Source of the DNA: Psychrobacter fulvigenes
Lineage (GTDB): Bacteria; Pseudomonadota; Gammaproteobacteria; Pseudomonadales; Moraxellaceae
DNA length: 64,000 nt
Assembly: GCF_904846155.1 (NCBI RefSeq)
Contig: NZ_CAJGZP010000001.1
Coordinates: 558,001 to 622,000, forward strand
Direction of reading: 5' to 3'
Shown here: one piece after another, positions 45,912 to 54,812 of the stretch
Numbering within the stretch: the first letter of the stretch is position 1
Layout: the number at the start of each line of letters is the position of its first letter
Notes under the pieces: model-generated
Seen by the model: the letters and a program-made list of their open reading frames with translations, nothing else
Database searches by the model: none
Told to the model about the DNA's origin: nothing
Position numbers and translations under genes: made by a program

Positions 45912-46000
45912 AACGCACTACTGGTATAAGTTTTACTTGCGTGCTGTATTCACAGAGGCTACGCAAAATTCATTCCAGTAGTGCTATGTTCTTTTTAGAG

Positions 46001-46033
46001 TGCAACATATATATTGATCATATATATGTTGCA
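46001..46033. repeat. 13-bp inverted repeat
   Basis: TGCAACATATATA and TATATATGTTGCA are perfect complements around a 7-base spacer (TTGATCA). There is no T-run. It lies at the end of the family 2 repeat, about 220 bases before glyQ. Confidence 0.7.
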
Positions 46034-46253
46034 ACCTGCTCTAAGTGATGAGTTTTTGCGATTTAGTATTTATTGACACTGATGCCTCTCTCATTTATGC
46101 GATATTTTGCGCTCAAGAGAAATTTAGTTGCTGTAAATATGGATAAAATAGCCGTTTTTTAGTAAGGTGGGCAGGCAAATAGATTCGTTGCCAAATCGGT
46201 CATGCGAACCCTATTAAGGTTTCATTTAATAATACTCATTCCACAGTGGCTTT

Positions 46254-47294
46254 ATGACGATGCCCCAAACTATGACAATCCAAACTATGACATCCCAAGT
46301 GAAAAACTCTCAACCAATGACTTTTCAAGACTTGATTTTAACTCTACAAAATTACTGGGCAGATAAGGGCTGTGTGGTCTTACAGCCTTATGACATGGAA
46401 GTGGGAGCAGGTACTTTCCATACCGCTACTTTCTTGCGCTCATTAGGTCCTGAGCGCTGGAACGCGGCTTACGTTCAGCCGTCACGCCGTCCAACCGATG
46501 GCCGCTATGGTGATAACCCAAACCGCTTGCAGCATTATTATCAGTTCCAAGTAGTATTGAAGCCCAATCCGCCCAATATCCAAGAGTTGTATTTGGACTC
46601 GCTAAAAGCCATTGGTATTGATCCTTTGGTGCATGATGTGCGTTTCGTTGAAGACAACTGGGAGTCGCCAACGCTTGGTGCGTGGGGACTGGGCTGGGAG
46701 ATTTGGCTCAACGGTATGGAAGTCACGCAGTTTACTTACTTCCAGCAAGTGGGCGGCATTGAATGTTTCCCAGTAACTGGCGAGATTACATACGGTCTGG
46801 AGCGTTTGGCCATGTATGTGCAAGGCGTCGATAGCGTCTATGATTTGGTCTGGGCAGATGGCGAGTTTGGCCGTGTCACTTATGGCGATGTGTTTCATCA
46901 AAACGAAGTTGAGCAATCGACCTATAACTTCGAGCACGCTGATGTGCCGATGATGGGTCAGATGTTTGATTTTTATGAGCAGCAAGCAGATAAGCTGGTT
47001 GCCGCTGGTTTGCCATTACCTGCTTATGAGATGGTGCTAAAAGCCTCACATACCTTTAACTTATTAGATGCACGCGGTGCGATTTCGGTGACTGAGCGTC
47101 AGCGTTTTATTTTACGTGTGCGCACGCTGGCACGCAAAGTCGCGTTTGGTTATGTAGAAGCACGCGCCAAGCTTGGCTTCCCGCTGACAGATGAGGCACA
47201 TCGCCAAGCGGCGCTCGATAAGTATTTGCCAAAAGAAGAAAATGACATGGCAGCTAAAAACTCAAAATCCACTCAAAAAAACAACGATAAATAG
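46254..47294 (+). CDS. glyQ: Glycyl-tRNA synthetase alpha subunit
   Basis: A 346-residue class II synthetase alpha chain. The core begins [19 protein letters not shown] and shows the family sequences [52 protein letters not shown] and [10 protein letters not shown], which form the ATP and glycine site. It pairs with GlyS to charge tRNA-Gly. The frame allows an N-terminal extension of about 21 residues rich in Met/Thr/Gln; ATG at 46254 has only a weak ribosome-binding site, and the ATG at 46317 is an alternative. glyS starts 9 bases after the stop. Confidence 0.96.
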   Translation: MTMPQTMTIQTMTSQVKNSQPMTFQDLILTLQNYWADKGCVVLQPYDMEVGAGTFHTATFLRSLGPERWNAAYVQPSRRPTDGRYGDNPNRLQHYYQFQVVLKPNPPNIQELYLDSLKAIGIDPLVHDVRFVEDNWESPTLGAWGLGWEIWLNGMEVTQFTYFQQVGGIECFPVTGEITYGLERLAMYVQGVDSVYDLVWADGEFGRVTYGDVFHQNEVEQSTYNFEHADVPMMGQMFDFYEQQADKLVAAGLPLPAYEMVLKASHTFNLLDARGAISVTERQRFILRVRTLARKVAFGYVEARAKLGFPLTDEAHRQAALDKYLPKEENDMAAKNSKSTQKNNDK

Positions 47295-47303
47295 GAGCAT
47301 CCC

Positions 47304-49397
47304 ATGAGTACTATTCTATTTGAACTGGGGTGTGAAGAGCTACCTCCAAAGAGCCTAAAGCCATTGCGTGATGCGCTACAAAAAAGCGTCACCGAACAGT
47401 TGGCTGAGGCTGATATCAGCTTTGATAGCATGAAGGCCTTTGCCGCGCCGCGTCGTCTGGCTATTCAGATACAAGGCATTAGTGACAAGCAGCCTGACCG
47501 CACAGAACAAAAACGTGGCCCTGCGATTAAAGCGGCGTTTGACGCTGATGGTAATCCTACTCGCGCGGCAATGGGCTTTGCCAAAGGGTTAGGTATCGAA
47601 GCAAGCGAGCTTACGACCATTAACACCGATAAAGGTGATTATGTCGGCTACGAGCAAACCATTCATGGTCAAGCGACGACTGAGCTGCTACCTGCTATTT
47701 TTCAAGCCGCGCTTGATGATTTACCAATTGCCAAGCGTATGCGCTCAGGGGCGAGCCGCAATGAGTTCGTGCGTCCAGTACAGTGGGCGGTATTGATGCA
47801 GGACAGTGCAGTTATCGATGCCACCATTCAAGGACATCAAACTGGCACGCAGACACGTGGGCACCGTTTCCACAGTCCTGACTTTTATAACATCGATCAT
47901 GCCAATGACTATGAGCCTCTGCTAGACGGCCTAAAAGTCGTCGCGGACTTTGATAAGCGTCAGATGCTGATCAAAAACCAAGTCAAAGCGCTGGCCGACG
48001 AAATCAATGCTGATGCCATCGTGCCGCAGGGTTTGTTAGATGAAGTCACAGCCTTGGTAGACTTTCCAATTGCGCTACGAGCGGACTTTGAAGCGCGCTT
48101 TTTACAAGTACCACAAGAAGCGCTAATCTCAACCATGCAAGCGGATCAGAAGTACTTTTGTCTGACAGATAAAGCTGGCACGCTACAGCCTTACTTTATC
48201 TTTATCACCAATATCGAATCAAAAGATCCTCAGCAGATTATCGAAGGTAACGAAAAGGTCGTGCGTCCGCGTTTGGCTGATGCTGAGTTCTTCTTTTTAC
48301 AAGATCAAAAGCAGCCATTATTTGCGCTGACAGAAAGCTTGAAAACTCGTGTGTTCCAAGATCAATTGGGTACGATTTGGGAAAAGTCTGAGCGTATTGC
48401 TAAGCTGGCTGCTTATATTGCAGCCTTAATGCAGCAGCAAGGTCATGAAATTAATATCGATGACACGGTACGTGCTGCTATGCTGTCAAAAGCAGATTTG
48501 GCAAGTTCACTCGTCGGTGAGTATCCTGAATTGCAAGGTATTGCAGGTACCTATTATGCGCGCCTGAATGATGAGCCTGAAGCCGTCGCTGCCAGTTTGG
48601 AAGAGCAATATCTTCCAAAGTTCAGTGGTGACGTATTACCGCAAACATCGATTGGTATCTGCTTAGCATTAGCAGATCGCTTGGATACCTTAGTCGGTAT
48701 TTTTGCTATTGACCAAGCGCCGACTGGCTCAAAAGATCCGTTCAGCTTGCGCCGTTCAGCAATTGGTGTCCTGCGTATTTTGATCGAGAAGCAGTTGCCG
48801 ATTAATCTAGTGGCTTTGGTTGAGCAGGCGATTAAGAATTACAGCAGTAGCGACGGTAGTAAGATTACCAAAATGGGTGATACCTTTACTCAGGTTATGG
48901 CGTTCTTGAATTCACGCTATCGCGCTATGTATACCGAGCAAGGTGTCAGCGTCGATACCATTCAAGCAGTGCAGGCAATTCATCCGCATATGCCACTTGA
49001 TTTTGATCAGCGTATTCGAGCGGTACAGACCTTTAGCGAGCTGCCACAAGCAGAGCAGTTGGCCGATTCTAATAAGCGTGTGGCAAATATTTTAGCCAAG
49101 TCTGAAGAGACGGTCGCTGATAAAGTGGATGAAGCCTTGTTGACTGAGCCTGCAGAGCAAGCACTGTATGAGACGGTTCGCCAAGCGCAAACGGCTGTCA
49201 CGCCACTGCTTGCAGAAGCTGACTATACGCAAGTATTGCAAACATTGGCTGGCTTAGATGCACCGCTCACGCAGTTCTTTGACGATGTGATGGTCAATAG
49301 TGAAGATGCAGCGCTTAAAAACAACCGTTCGGCATTGCTTAAGCAAGTACGGGCGCTGTTCTTAACAGTGGCTGACATCAGTGAGTTGCAAATTTAA
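47304..49397 (+). CDS. glyS: Glycyl-tRNA synthetase beta subunit
   Basis: A 697-residue beta chain, close to E. coli GlyS (689). The opening TILFELGCEELPPKSL is typical. AMGFAKGLG, FVRPVQWAVLM, the HD-like RMRSGASRNEFVRP region and ADRLDTLVGIFAIDQAPTGSKDPFSLRRSA are family landmarks; the C-terminal anticodon-binding-like domain ends FFDDVMVNSEDAALKNNRSALL (segment near 660-680). It binds tRNA-Gly. TAGGAG precedes the ATG, and a terminator follows. A tRNA-Gly gene lies about 6 kb upstream. Confidence 0.96.
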   Translation: MSTILFELGCEELPPKSLKPLRDALQKSVTEQLAEADISFDSMKAFAAPRRLAIQIQGISDKQPDRTEQKRGPAIKAAFDADGNPTRAAMGFAKGLGIEASELTTINTDKGDYVGYEQTIHGQATTELLPAIFQAALDDLPIAKRMRSGASRNEFVRPVQWAVLMQDSAVIDATIQGHQTGTQTRGHRFHSPDFYNIDHANDYEPLLDGLKVVADFDKRQMLIKNQVKALADEINADAIVPQGLLDEVTALVDFPIALRADFEARFLQVPQEALISTMQADQKYFCLTDKAGTLQPYFIFITNIESKDPQQIIEGNEKVVRPRLADAEFFFLQDQKQPLFALTESLKTRVFQDQLGTIWEKSERIAKLAAYIAALMQQQGHEINIDDTVRAAMLSKADLASSLVGEYPELQGIAGTYYARLNDEPEAVAASLEEQYLPKFSGDVLPQTSIGICLALADRLDTLVGIFAIDQAPTGSKDPFSLRRSAIGVLRILIEKQLPINLVALVEQAIKNYSSSDGSKITKMGDTFTQVMAFLNSRYRAMYTEQGVSVDTIQAVQAIHPHMPLDFDQRIRAVQTFSELPQAEQLADSNKRVANILAKSEETVADKVDEALLTEPAEQALYETVRQAQTAVTPLLAEADYTQVLQTLAGLDAPLTQFFDDVMVNSEDAALKNNRSALLKQVRALFLTVADISELQI

Positions 49398-49444
49398 GCA
49401 TATCTGTTGAGCATTATTGTTATCAATAAAACACCATAAAATAA

Positions 49445-49472
49445 AAAACTGGCTGCGCTGTAGCCAGTTTTT
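49445..49472 (+). terminator. Rho-independent terminator after glyS
   Basis: AAAACTGGCT / AGCCAGTTTT with a GCGCTGT loop and T-run. Confidence 0.83.
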
Positions 49473-49616
49473 TGATTTATATAAGTGGTTAAAAAGCCTT
49501 AATAAATAACAGTGCAGCAATTGTGCTATCAGTATTGTTTACGTAAACTTTATGTCATCACTGTATTTTTACTCAAAAAATATCACGTCTAAAAGATTAA
49601 TCAAAGGAGCGTTGCC

Positions 49617-49916
49617 GTGGCTGCTGCTATTATTGTCATCGTTATTATTTGGATCTCGATGTGGGGGTTTTATAAGTTCATGTATCCACGTCCACCGCAA
49701 AGCATGATGCCTAAAGAAGGCGATGTGACCACCCCGCGTCATTGCGACTTTTGCGGCAACAGTCTTGCTGAATATCGCGGTGTGCTTGAAACCAATTCTA
49801 CATCGGCTACCGCGCTTGCTAACAACAATAACCCACCCAAAGATGAGCTATTCTTTTGTAACTATGAGCATCAGGCAGACTATCACGCTGGTAAAAGCTA
49901 TCAGCCAGGGATGTAG
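49617..49916 (+). CDS. Membrane-anchored small protein with CxxC motif, unknown function
   Basis: A 99-residue protein from GTG at 49617, supported by AAAGGAG at good spacing. One N-terminal membrane segment (AAAIIVIVIIWISMWGFYKF) is followed by MYPRPPQSMMP. A possible metal site consists of CDFCGN and a later FFCNYEHQADYH, so the soluble part may be a small zinc-ribbon-like domain. I do not recognise a named family. It lies between glyS and the convergent zapA gene. Confidence 0.7.
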   Translation: MAAAIIVIVIIWISMWGFYKFMYPRPPQSMMPKEGDVTTPRHCDFCGNSLAEYRGVLETNSTSATALANNNNPPKDELFFCNYEHQADYHAGKSYQPGM

Positions 49917-49932
49917 GCTGCCATATAGGCGC

Positions 49933-50376
49933 TTATAAGACAGACTGGGCGTCTTTCATGATTTTGCTCAGGAGCATCTCCGCCTGTTTGGACGCTTGCG
50001 CTGCATCATCACTGGCTTTTGTCTGGGTATGAATCTTTTCGTAAAGGTTTAAGCAGCATAATACGAGTAAATTTTCTTGGCTTAAGCTCGGTGCGCCTTT
50101 TTTGATATCGAGAAGAAAGTTATTGATATAATATACCGCTGAACGTAGCTCTGCTTCTTCATGCACTGGGCAATAGATCTGATACGTTATCCCAGCGATG
50201 ACGATATCGACCTTTTTCATTTGTGGTTCAGGGGCGCTTGTTTTTGCAGTTGCGTCCTTAGTGGCTGCTGTTTCTACAGGTGTTTTTTTAGCATTATTGG
50301 TTTGCTCTGGCAAGTTTTGGGTTTTTTGAGAGTGTGGCTTATCATTTGCAGCGGTCTTGCTATTGTTATCAGTCAT
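49933..50376 (-). CDS. zapA: Cell division protein ZapA, with N-terminal extension
   Basis: A 147-residue protein whose ZapA domain starts at about residue 53 (MKKVDIVIAGITYQIYCP) and continues LRSAVYYINNFL, ENLLVLCCLNLYEKI and a C-terminal coiled coil. ZapA binds and bundles FtsZ. The first 52 residues are low-complexity (Asn, Lys, Thr, Ala), not usual for ZapA. The longer start is supported by AGGA before ATG 50376, whereas the ATG at 50220 has no ribosome-binding site. The upstream gene is a coiled-coil protein that may be its partner. Confidence 0.87.
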   Translation of the reverse strand: MTDNNSKTAANDKPHSQKTQNLPEQTNNAKKTPVETAATKDATAKTSAPEPQMKKVDIVIAGITYQIYCPVHEEAELRSAVYYINNFLLDIKKGAPSLSQENLLVLCCLNLYEKIHTQTKASDDAAQASKQAEMLLSKIMKDAQSVL

Positions 50377-50526
50377 GAGAAATCCTACAAAATAATGTCA
50401 TTGAATTAGTATAAATGGGGATGCGTAATCAGGAGCAACACGCTACGTCAGCGCTTACTGGCTTTATGCTTTCTTTATTGCTCTCGAGATTGCTCTTTAT
50501 AGTTGCTTAGCTCTCAACAGTTACGG

Positions 50527-50967
50527 TTAGCCTTCCATCTGATCGATGCGAGTCAGTCGTTTTAACACTACTTGGGTGCGCTCTGCGGCCAATAGGTTTT
50601 TTTCTTGTAAATCGTGATTTTGTTGTTTGAGCTCGCTATTTTGCTGTTTAAGTTCGTTGTTCTGCTGTAGAAGCTCTCTGTTTTGTTGTTGCAACTCGCC
50701 CAATTGTGTTTGCAGTTTGTCTTGCTCTTCACCGATCATATGATGCGCTTCGGCAAGGCTTTGATAGCGCTTATCAAGATCAGCCAGCTGTTTTTTTGCC
50801 GTAGCGTATTCAGTATTACGGCTATCGAGTTGTGTTTTGAGAGCAGCCAGCTCTTCTGGATCAGCATTGGGCTTTTGTTTGAGGCTGCTAAGTTCAGCAC
50901 TGACAAGCTGATGCTGTTTTTTGATGTCGAGTATCATTTTTTCTAAGCTTCTAAGTTGATCATACAT
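50527..50967 (-). CDS. Coiled-coil protein upstream of zapA, possibly ZapB-like
   Basis: A 146-residue protein predicted to be almost entirely coiled coil. Residues about 94-124 are built from four seven-residue repeats (QQNRELL, QQNNELK, QQNSELK, QQNHDLQ). It ends in a basic segment, VVLKRLTRIDQMEG. Short coiled-coil genes commonly sit next to zapA, and ZapB is a coiled-coil partner of ZapA, but the length and repeat make direct orthology uncertain. It is 150 bases upstream of zapA on the same strand. Confidence 0.65.
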   Translation of the reverse strand: MYDQLRSLEKMILDIKKQHQLVSAELSSLKQKPNADPEELAALKTQLDSRNTEYATAKKQLADLDKRYQSLAEAHHMIGEEQDKLQTQLGELQQQNRELLQQNNELKQQNSELKQQNHDLQEKNLLAAERTQVVLKRLTRIDQMEG

Positions 50968-51193
50968 AGTCAGTTTTTATCCTTAACAAGTGATACGTGG
51001 ATGAATTTGTTTCGTTACGTTTAATAATGCCATAGGTGACCGCATAATATCTATATCAACAAAGTAATTGCGCGTATTGCGCTCTATTTTTGACCCTTAT
51101 TAGTCATGGTGCTACAAACAATGTAGGGCTATGCTTATTTATAACCAGTAGACGCTCATCGTTAGGCGTTAATGAATCGATAGGATGTACATT

Positions 51194-51847
51194 ATGAATG
51201 ACAATATTTCTGGCTGGAACACTTGGAGTAATACCTTTGAGCAATGGAATGATGTGAGTATCAGTGAGCTACATGGCTTGATGACAGGGCTGATGACGGC
51301 TTGTTATGCACCTGATGAAGCGGGCTGGGCGACAGTGCTCGAGGAGCTCAGCTTTGCGCCATTGCCAGAGCCTGCATTGACCTTGCTTACTGAAGAAGCA
51401 GAAGATACGGTATTTCAGCTAAAAGATAAAGATGACGCTTATGCCTATACGCCACTGGTACCTGATGACGAACATGATTTATACGAGCGGGTAATGGCGC
51501 TGAAACAGTGGGCGAACGGCTTTATGACGGGTTTTGGGATTAGCGACTGTCGCCTAACTGCGGAAGAGAACGAAATGCTGAGCGACTTGGCAAAGATTGG
51601 TGCTATCCGTCTCGAAGAAGATGAGGATTATGAAGGCGGCGAAGAGTCCTATCTTTATATTTATGAGTTTGCGCGCATGGTGCCAGTCAGTTTTGCCACC
51701 CGCAAGCGCAAGCCAGTAAAAGAGCTGGCGCTAATAGCAGGTCTGCCAATGGGTGCCAAAACCACTAAAGAGCTGCAAGCAGAGGGTAAGCTACCCAAAC
51801 CAATGCCACCTGTCGTAGATGTAATGAACCAACATAACTCGTCATAA
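51194..51847 (+). CDS. UPF0149 (YecA/YgfB) family protein
   Basis: A 217-residue protein, taking ATG 51194 because the earlier ATG at 51185 overlaps the ribosome-binding site TAGGAT. The family pattern is seen in SISELHGLMTGLMTACYAP, LYERVMALKQWANGFMTGFGIS and LEEDEDYEGGEESYLYIYEFARMV (mid-protein, quoted in part). UPF0149 proteins are acidic and soluble; YgfB binds regulators in Pseudomonas, otherwise function is unclear. No SEC-C zinc motif is present at the C-terminus. Confidence 0.85.
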   Translation: MNDNISGWNTWSNTFEQWNDVSISELHGLMTGLMTACYAPDEAGWATVLEELSFAPLPEPALTLLTEEAEDTVFQLKDKDDAYAYTPLVPDDEHDLYERVMALKQWANGFMTGFGISDCRLTAEENEMLSDLAKIGAIRLEEDEDYEGGEESYLYIYEFARMVPVSFATRKRKPVKELALIAGLPMGAKTTKELQAEGKLPKPMPPVVDVMNQHNSS

Positions 51848-51921
51848 GCCTTTATTTAGAAGGTCGTTTGCAACACAGTATAGAATAAGGTAATAAAGAG
51901 TAAGATAATAAAAGGACGACT

Positions 51922-52407
51922 ATGATAATTACTGATAAGGACATGATCCATTTGCGCCGCTGCGTTGAGCTTGCTGCCGAAGCTTTGGATGCGGGCGATG
52001 AACCATTTGGGAGCGTGTTGGTCGATGGTGATGGCAATGTATTGCAGGAAGACCGTAACCGCGCCAATACGGTCGATGCGACTTATCACCCTGAGATTGC
52101 TGTCGCAAAGTGGGCGGCACAAAACATGACTGCTGAAGCGCGTGCAAAAGCGGTGGTTTATACATCAGGTGAGCATTGTGCGATGTGCTCTGCGGCGCAT
52201 GCTTGGGCAGGACTGGGACGTATTGTCTATGTCAGCTCCTCAAAACAGCTGGGTGAGTGGATGGCGGAGGCTGGGGTAACATCAGACTCACCGATTAATA
52301 CCTTATCTATTCAAGAAGTTGCACCAAATGTACCAGTCGCAGGTCCTATTGCTGGCTTGGATGAAGAAGTAGAAGTATTACAAAAGCGCTCATGGCAACA
52401 AGGGTAG
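51922..52407 (+). CDS. Nucleoside/cytidine deaminase-like protein
   Basis: A 161-residue zinc deaminase of the CDA superfamily. The catalytic motif is HPEIAV (histidine ligand and proton-shuttle glutamate, usually HAE), with the cysteine pair in GEHCAMCSAAHAWAG. Its closest general type is the guanine/nucleoside deaminase group; a role as tRNA adenosine deaminase is less likely given the HPE and EHC variants. AAGGA precedes the ATG. It lies before argE on the same strand, with 57 bases between. Confidence 0.82.
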   Translation: MIITDKDMIHLRRCVELAAEALDAGDEPFGSVLVDGDGNVLQEDRNRANTVDATYHPEIAVAKWAAQNMTAEARAKAVVYTSGEHCAMCSAAHAWAGLGRIVYVSSSKQLGEWMAEAGVTSDSPINTLSIQEVAPNVPVAGPIAGLDEEVEVLQKRSWQQG

Positions 52408-52464
52408 CGCTTTTATCTTTTTATCTCATAGTATGACAACATCACAGCATGATAAGGATATCTC

Positions 52465-53691
52465 ATGGTTTTAAATAACAATGACCGTCAACTTATAAAT
52501 ACTGCTTATCCAATGACAAGCATCGATTGGCTAACGCGTCTGATTGGCTTTGATACCGTCAGTCGCCATTCAAATTTGGCATTGATTGAAGAGGTACAAG
52601 GGTACTGTGAACAATTGGGATTGAGCGTTGATTTGACCTTTAATGAAGCTAAAGATAAAGCCAATCTATTTGTCACTGTGCCGGCAGGGGCCAACGCTGA
52701 CCAAGTCAATCACGGTCTCGTGCTATCTGGACATACCGATGTGGTGCCTGTCGATGGCCAAGACTGGTCGTCAGATCCGTTCACTGCCACGATTCGTGAC
52801 GACAAGCTATACGGACGCGGTGCTTGTGATATGAAGGGCTTTATCGCCTGTGCATTGACGCTATTGCCGCAAGCGGTAAAGCTGTCTAATGCAGGCCAAC
52901 TGCGACGTCCGCTGCATTTGGCGTTATCATTTGATGAAGAAGTTGGTTGCCTAGGTGCGCCACTGATATTAGCAGACTTGAAGGCGCGCGGTATTGCGCC
53001 TGATTATTGTATCGTCGGTGAGCCAACTAACATGACGATGGTGGTGGCTCATAAAGGCATCGCTGTCTATCGTTGCCGCGTTCATGGCAAGTCTGCGCAT
53101 TCGTCATTGACTACGCAGGGTGTCAACGCCATCAGCTACGCCAGTCGTCTGATAGGTTATGTCGATGAGTTGGCGGAAGAGATCAGTCATCGAGAGGATA
53201 ATGACTCCTTGTTTGATGTGCCTTATTCGACACTGTCAGTGGGTACGGTACAAGGTGGCACAGCAACCAACATTGTTCCCAATCTCTGTGAGTTTACCTT
53301 TGACTATCGCAATCTGCCACATATGACGCAAGATGATATCCTTGCGCCTATCAAAGCTAAAGTGGCTGAACTAAGCGCACAGATGCAAGCGCGCGCACCA
53401 GAGACTGGCATTGAGCTGCTGCAAATGGAGGGCGTGCCTGCGATGACGGATAATGACAATGGCGAGCTGCAAAATCTGATAAGCGCGCTTACAGGCGATG
53501 ATGAGCGTCATAAAGTCGCTTACGCCACTGAAGGCGGGCAATTTACCAATGCTGGCATTCCAACGATTATCTGCGGGCCTGGTAGCATTGAGCAGGCACA
53601 CAAAGCCAATGAGTTTGTTAAGCTGAGTGAGATTGAACGCTGTGATGGATTTTTGCAAAAGCTGTTAGATAGCTGCACGGTAAGCGCTTAA
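52465..53691 (+). CDS. argE: Acetylornithine deacetylase
   Basis: A 408-residue M20 metallopeptidase-family enzyme. The metal site includes SGHTDVVPVDGQDW, RGACDMKGF and DEEVGCLGAP. The dimerisation domain runs from about 195 to 310, with VHGKSAHSS. The final metal histidine region is GPGSIEQAHKANEF. ArgE hydrolyses N-acetylornithine to ornithine in arginine synthesis. An AAGGAT ribosome-binding site supports ATG 52465, which gives an N-terminus about 15 residues longer than E. coli ArgE. Succinyl-diaminopimelate desuccinylase is a less likely alternative. Confidence 0.88.
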   Translation: MVLNNNDRQLINTAYPMTSIDWLTRLIGFDTVSRHSNLALIEEVQGYCEQLGLSVDLTFNEAKDKANLFVTVPAGANADQVNHGLVLSGHTDVVPVDGQDWSSDPFTATIRDDKLYGRGACDMKGFIACALTLLPQAVKLSNAGQLRRPLHLALSFDEEVGCLGAPLILADLKARGIAPDYCIVGEPTNMTMVVAHKGIAVYRCRVHGKSAHSSLTTQGVNAISYASRLIGYVDELAEEISHREDNDSLFDVPYSTLSVGTVQGGTATNIVPNLCEFTFDYRNLPHMTQDDILAPIKAKVAELSAQMQARAPETGIELLQMEGVPAMTDNDNGELQNLISALTGDDERHKVAYATEGGQFTNAGIPTIICGPGSIEQAHKANEFVKLSEIERCDGFLQKLLDSCTVSA

Positions 53692-53720
53692 ACTATTCGA
53701 TTTTGATATAAATTGCTATA

Positions 53721-53754
53721 AAATACACCGTCTTTATGGCGGTGTTTATTTTTT
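53721..53754 (+). terminator. Terminator hairpin after argE
   Basis: ACACCG / CGGTGT with a 9-base loop, followed by TTATTTTTT. About 30 bases after the stop. Confidence 0.7.
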
Positions 53755-53812
53755 AGTGCTATCGCAGTATTCAGTTAATGTTTTCTAATAATAACAAAGT
53801 AGGGGTTGGTCG

Positions 53813-54544
53813 ATGTCTTGGCATCTGTTTACCGTATTTTTTGTCAGTACTTTTTTTATTTCCGCGACCCCAGGCCCCAATATGCTCCTAGCATTTCAAT
53901 ATGGGCTAAATTATGGTGTTAAGCGCACATTATGGACGCTGGCAGGTCTGAGCCTTGGGCTATTCATCCTGCTACTATCGACCTTGCTTGGACTTGACGT
54001 TATCAGCCGTCAGTCACCTTGGCTGTTGGATATTATTAAGACGGTTGGCGCGCTATATTTAATCTATTTAGGTATCGCATCATGGCGCGATGCAGGCGAT
54101 GGTAGCTTAATGAGTGATGCGCAAGAGATGGGTGCCGAAGTAGCTGCTGACTATCCTAGCACTATGCAACATACGGCTGATATGCCTAAGCCACGCTCAC
54201 TATCGAGTGCGGCAGTCAGAGGGTATCCGAGCAATGTGACCTTATTTCGTACTGGCGTTTGGGTGTCACTATCTAACCCGAAAGCCATCTTGTTCTTCGC
54301 CGCCTTTTTCCCCAAGTTTATCAATTTCAGTGCGCCACTATGGCCACAGTATATTTTACTGACTATAGGGCTGTTTTTCAGTGAAACTATTTGGCAGATC
54401 ATTTATACCGTTGGTGGTAAACAGTTGGCTGGATGGCTAGATATTGGCAACCGTTTAGCATGGCTAAACCGCGCTTGCGGGGTGATATTTATCTTAATTG
54501 CAGCGGCTCTGTTAGTTGAGGTTGCCAGTACCTTTATTGCTTAA
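53813..54544 (+). CDS. LysE/RhtB family amino acid exporter
   Basis: A 243-residue inner membrane protein with about six hydrophobic segments. The family opening is TPGPNMLLAFQYGLNYG with the PGP motif, and a later VSLSNPKAILFFAAFFPKF is the second hallmark. A hydrophilic loop of about 50 residues between segments three and four is longer than in most RhtB proteins. It exports an amino acid or derivative, substrate unknown. AGGGG precedes the ATG, and a terminator follows. Confidence 0.9.
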   Translation: MSWHLFTVFFVSTFFISATPGPNMLLAFQYGLNYGVKRTLWTLAGLSLGLFILLLSTLLGLDVISRQSPWLLDIIKTVGALYLIYLGIASWRDAGDGSLMSDAQEMGAEVAADYPSTMQHTADMPKPRSLSSAAVRGYPSNVTLFRTGVWVSLSNPKAILFFAAFFPKFINFSAPLWPQYILLTIGLFFSETIWQIIYTVGGKQLAGWLDIGNRLAWLNRACGVIFILIAAALLVEVASTFIA

Positions 54545-54589
54545 AAATATAAGCAGTTGCTAAAGTTATTTTGAAAAATTGCCTATCAG

Positions 54590-54618
54590 AAAGCCGTTCA
54601 GTAATGAACGGCTTTTTT
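54590..54618 (+). terminator. Rho-independent terminator after the LysE-type gene
   Basis: AAGCCGTTCA / TGAACGGCTT stem with a GTAA loop and a run of eight T. Confidence 0.9.
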
Positions 54619-54680
54619 TTATTTTACTTATCTCTGACTTAAGGAGTGCATAAACATAATAATTAGAGTATCAAAATAAT

Positions 54681-54728
54681 ATACTACATGTTGTGTTTAA
54701 TATTATTATAATATACTATATGTGCTAA
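54681..54728 (+). promoter_or_regulatory. Two candidate NrdR boxes upstream of nrdG-nrdD
   Basis: ATACTACATGTTGTGT at 54681-54696 matches the NrdR consensus (acaCwAtATaTwGtgt) at 13 of 16 positions, and ATACTATATGTGCTAA at 54713-54728 at 10 of 16. They start 32 bases apart, about three helical turns, as usual for paired NrdR boxes. They lie about 85-130 bases before the nrdG start. Confidence 0.65.
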
Positions 54729-54812
54729 TACCTTGATTTGATTGTGGGTTTTCTATCGTTTTGAAATCGCCTGTTTAATTGCTTATTTAGAGTGGTTGTT
54801 TAGAGTAATGCT

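Larger units (their letters stand above)
45159..46013. repeat. MITE-like repeat, family 2, copy 2, interrupted by an IS
   Basis: The left part starts TATAGTCAGTTGAAAATAAA at 45159, and the right part resumes at 45912 with CGCACTACTGGTATAAGTTTT. Removing the 708-bp IS and one target copy gives about 139 bases collinear with copies at 41420 and 58727. The right end merges into a 13-bp inverted repeat at 46001-46033. Confidence 0.75.

Noticed and set aside
46034..46253. T-box or glycine riboswitch before glyQ
   Set aside because: No T-box sequence and no tandem aptamer-like structure could be seen in the leader.
50641..50690. CRISPR-like short repeats
   Set aside because: The repeats are coding heptads of a coiled coil without spacers. 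No CRISPR array was found anywhere in the window.
54733..54750. Possible FNR box upstream of nrdG
   Set aside because: CTTGATTTGATTG has one TTGAT half but lacks the ATCAA half at the right distance.
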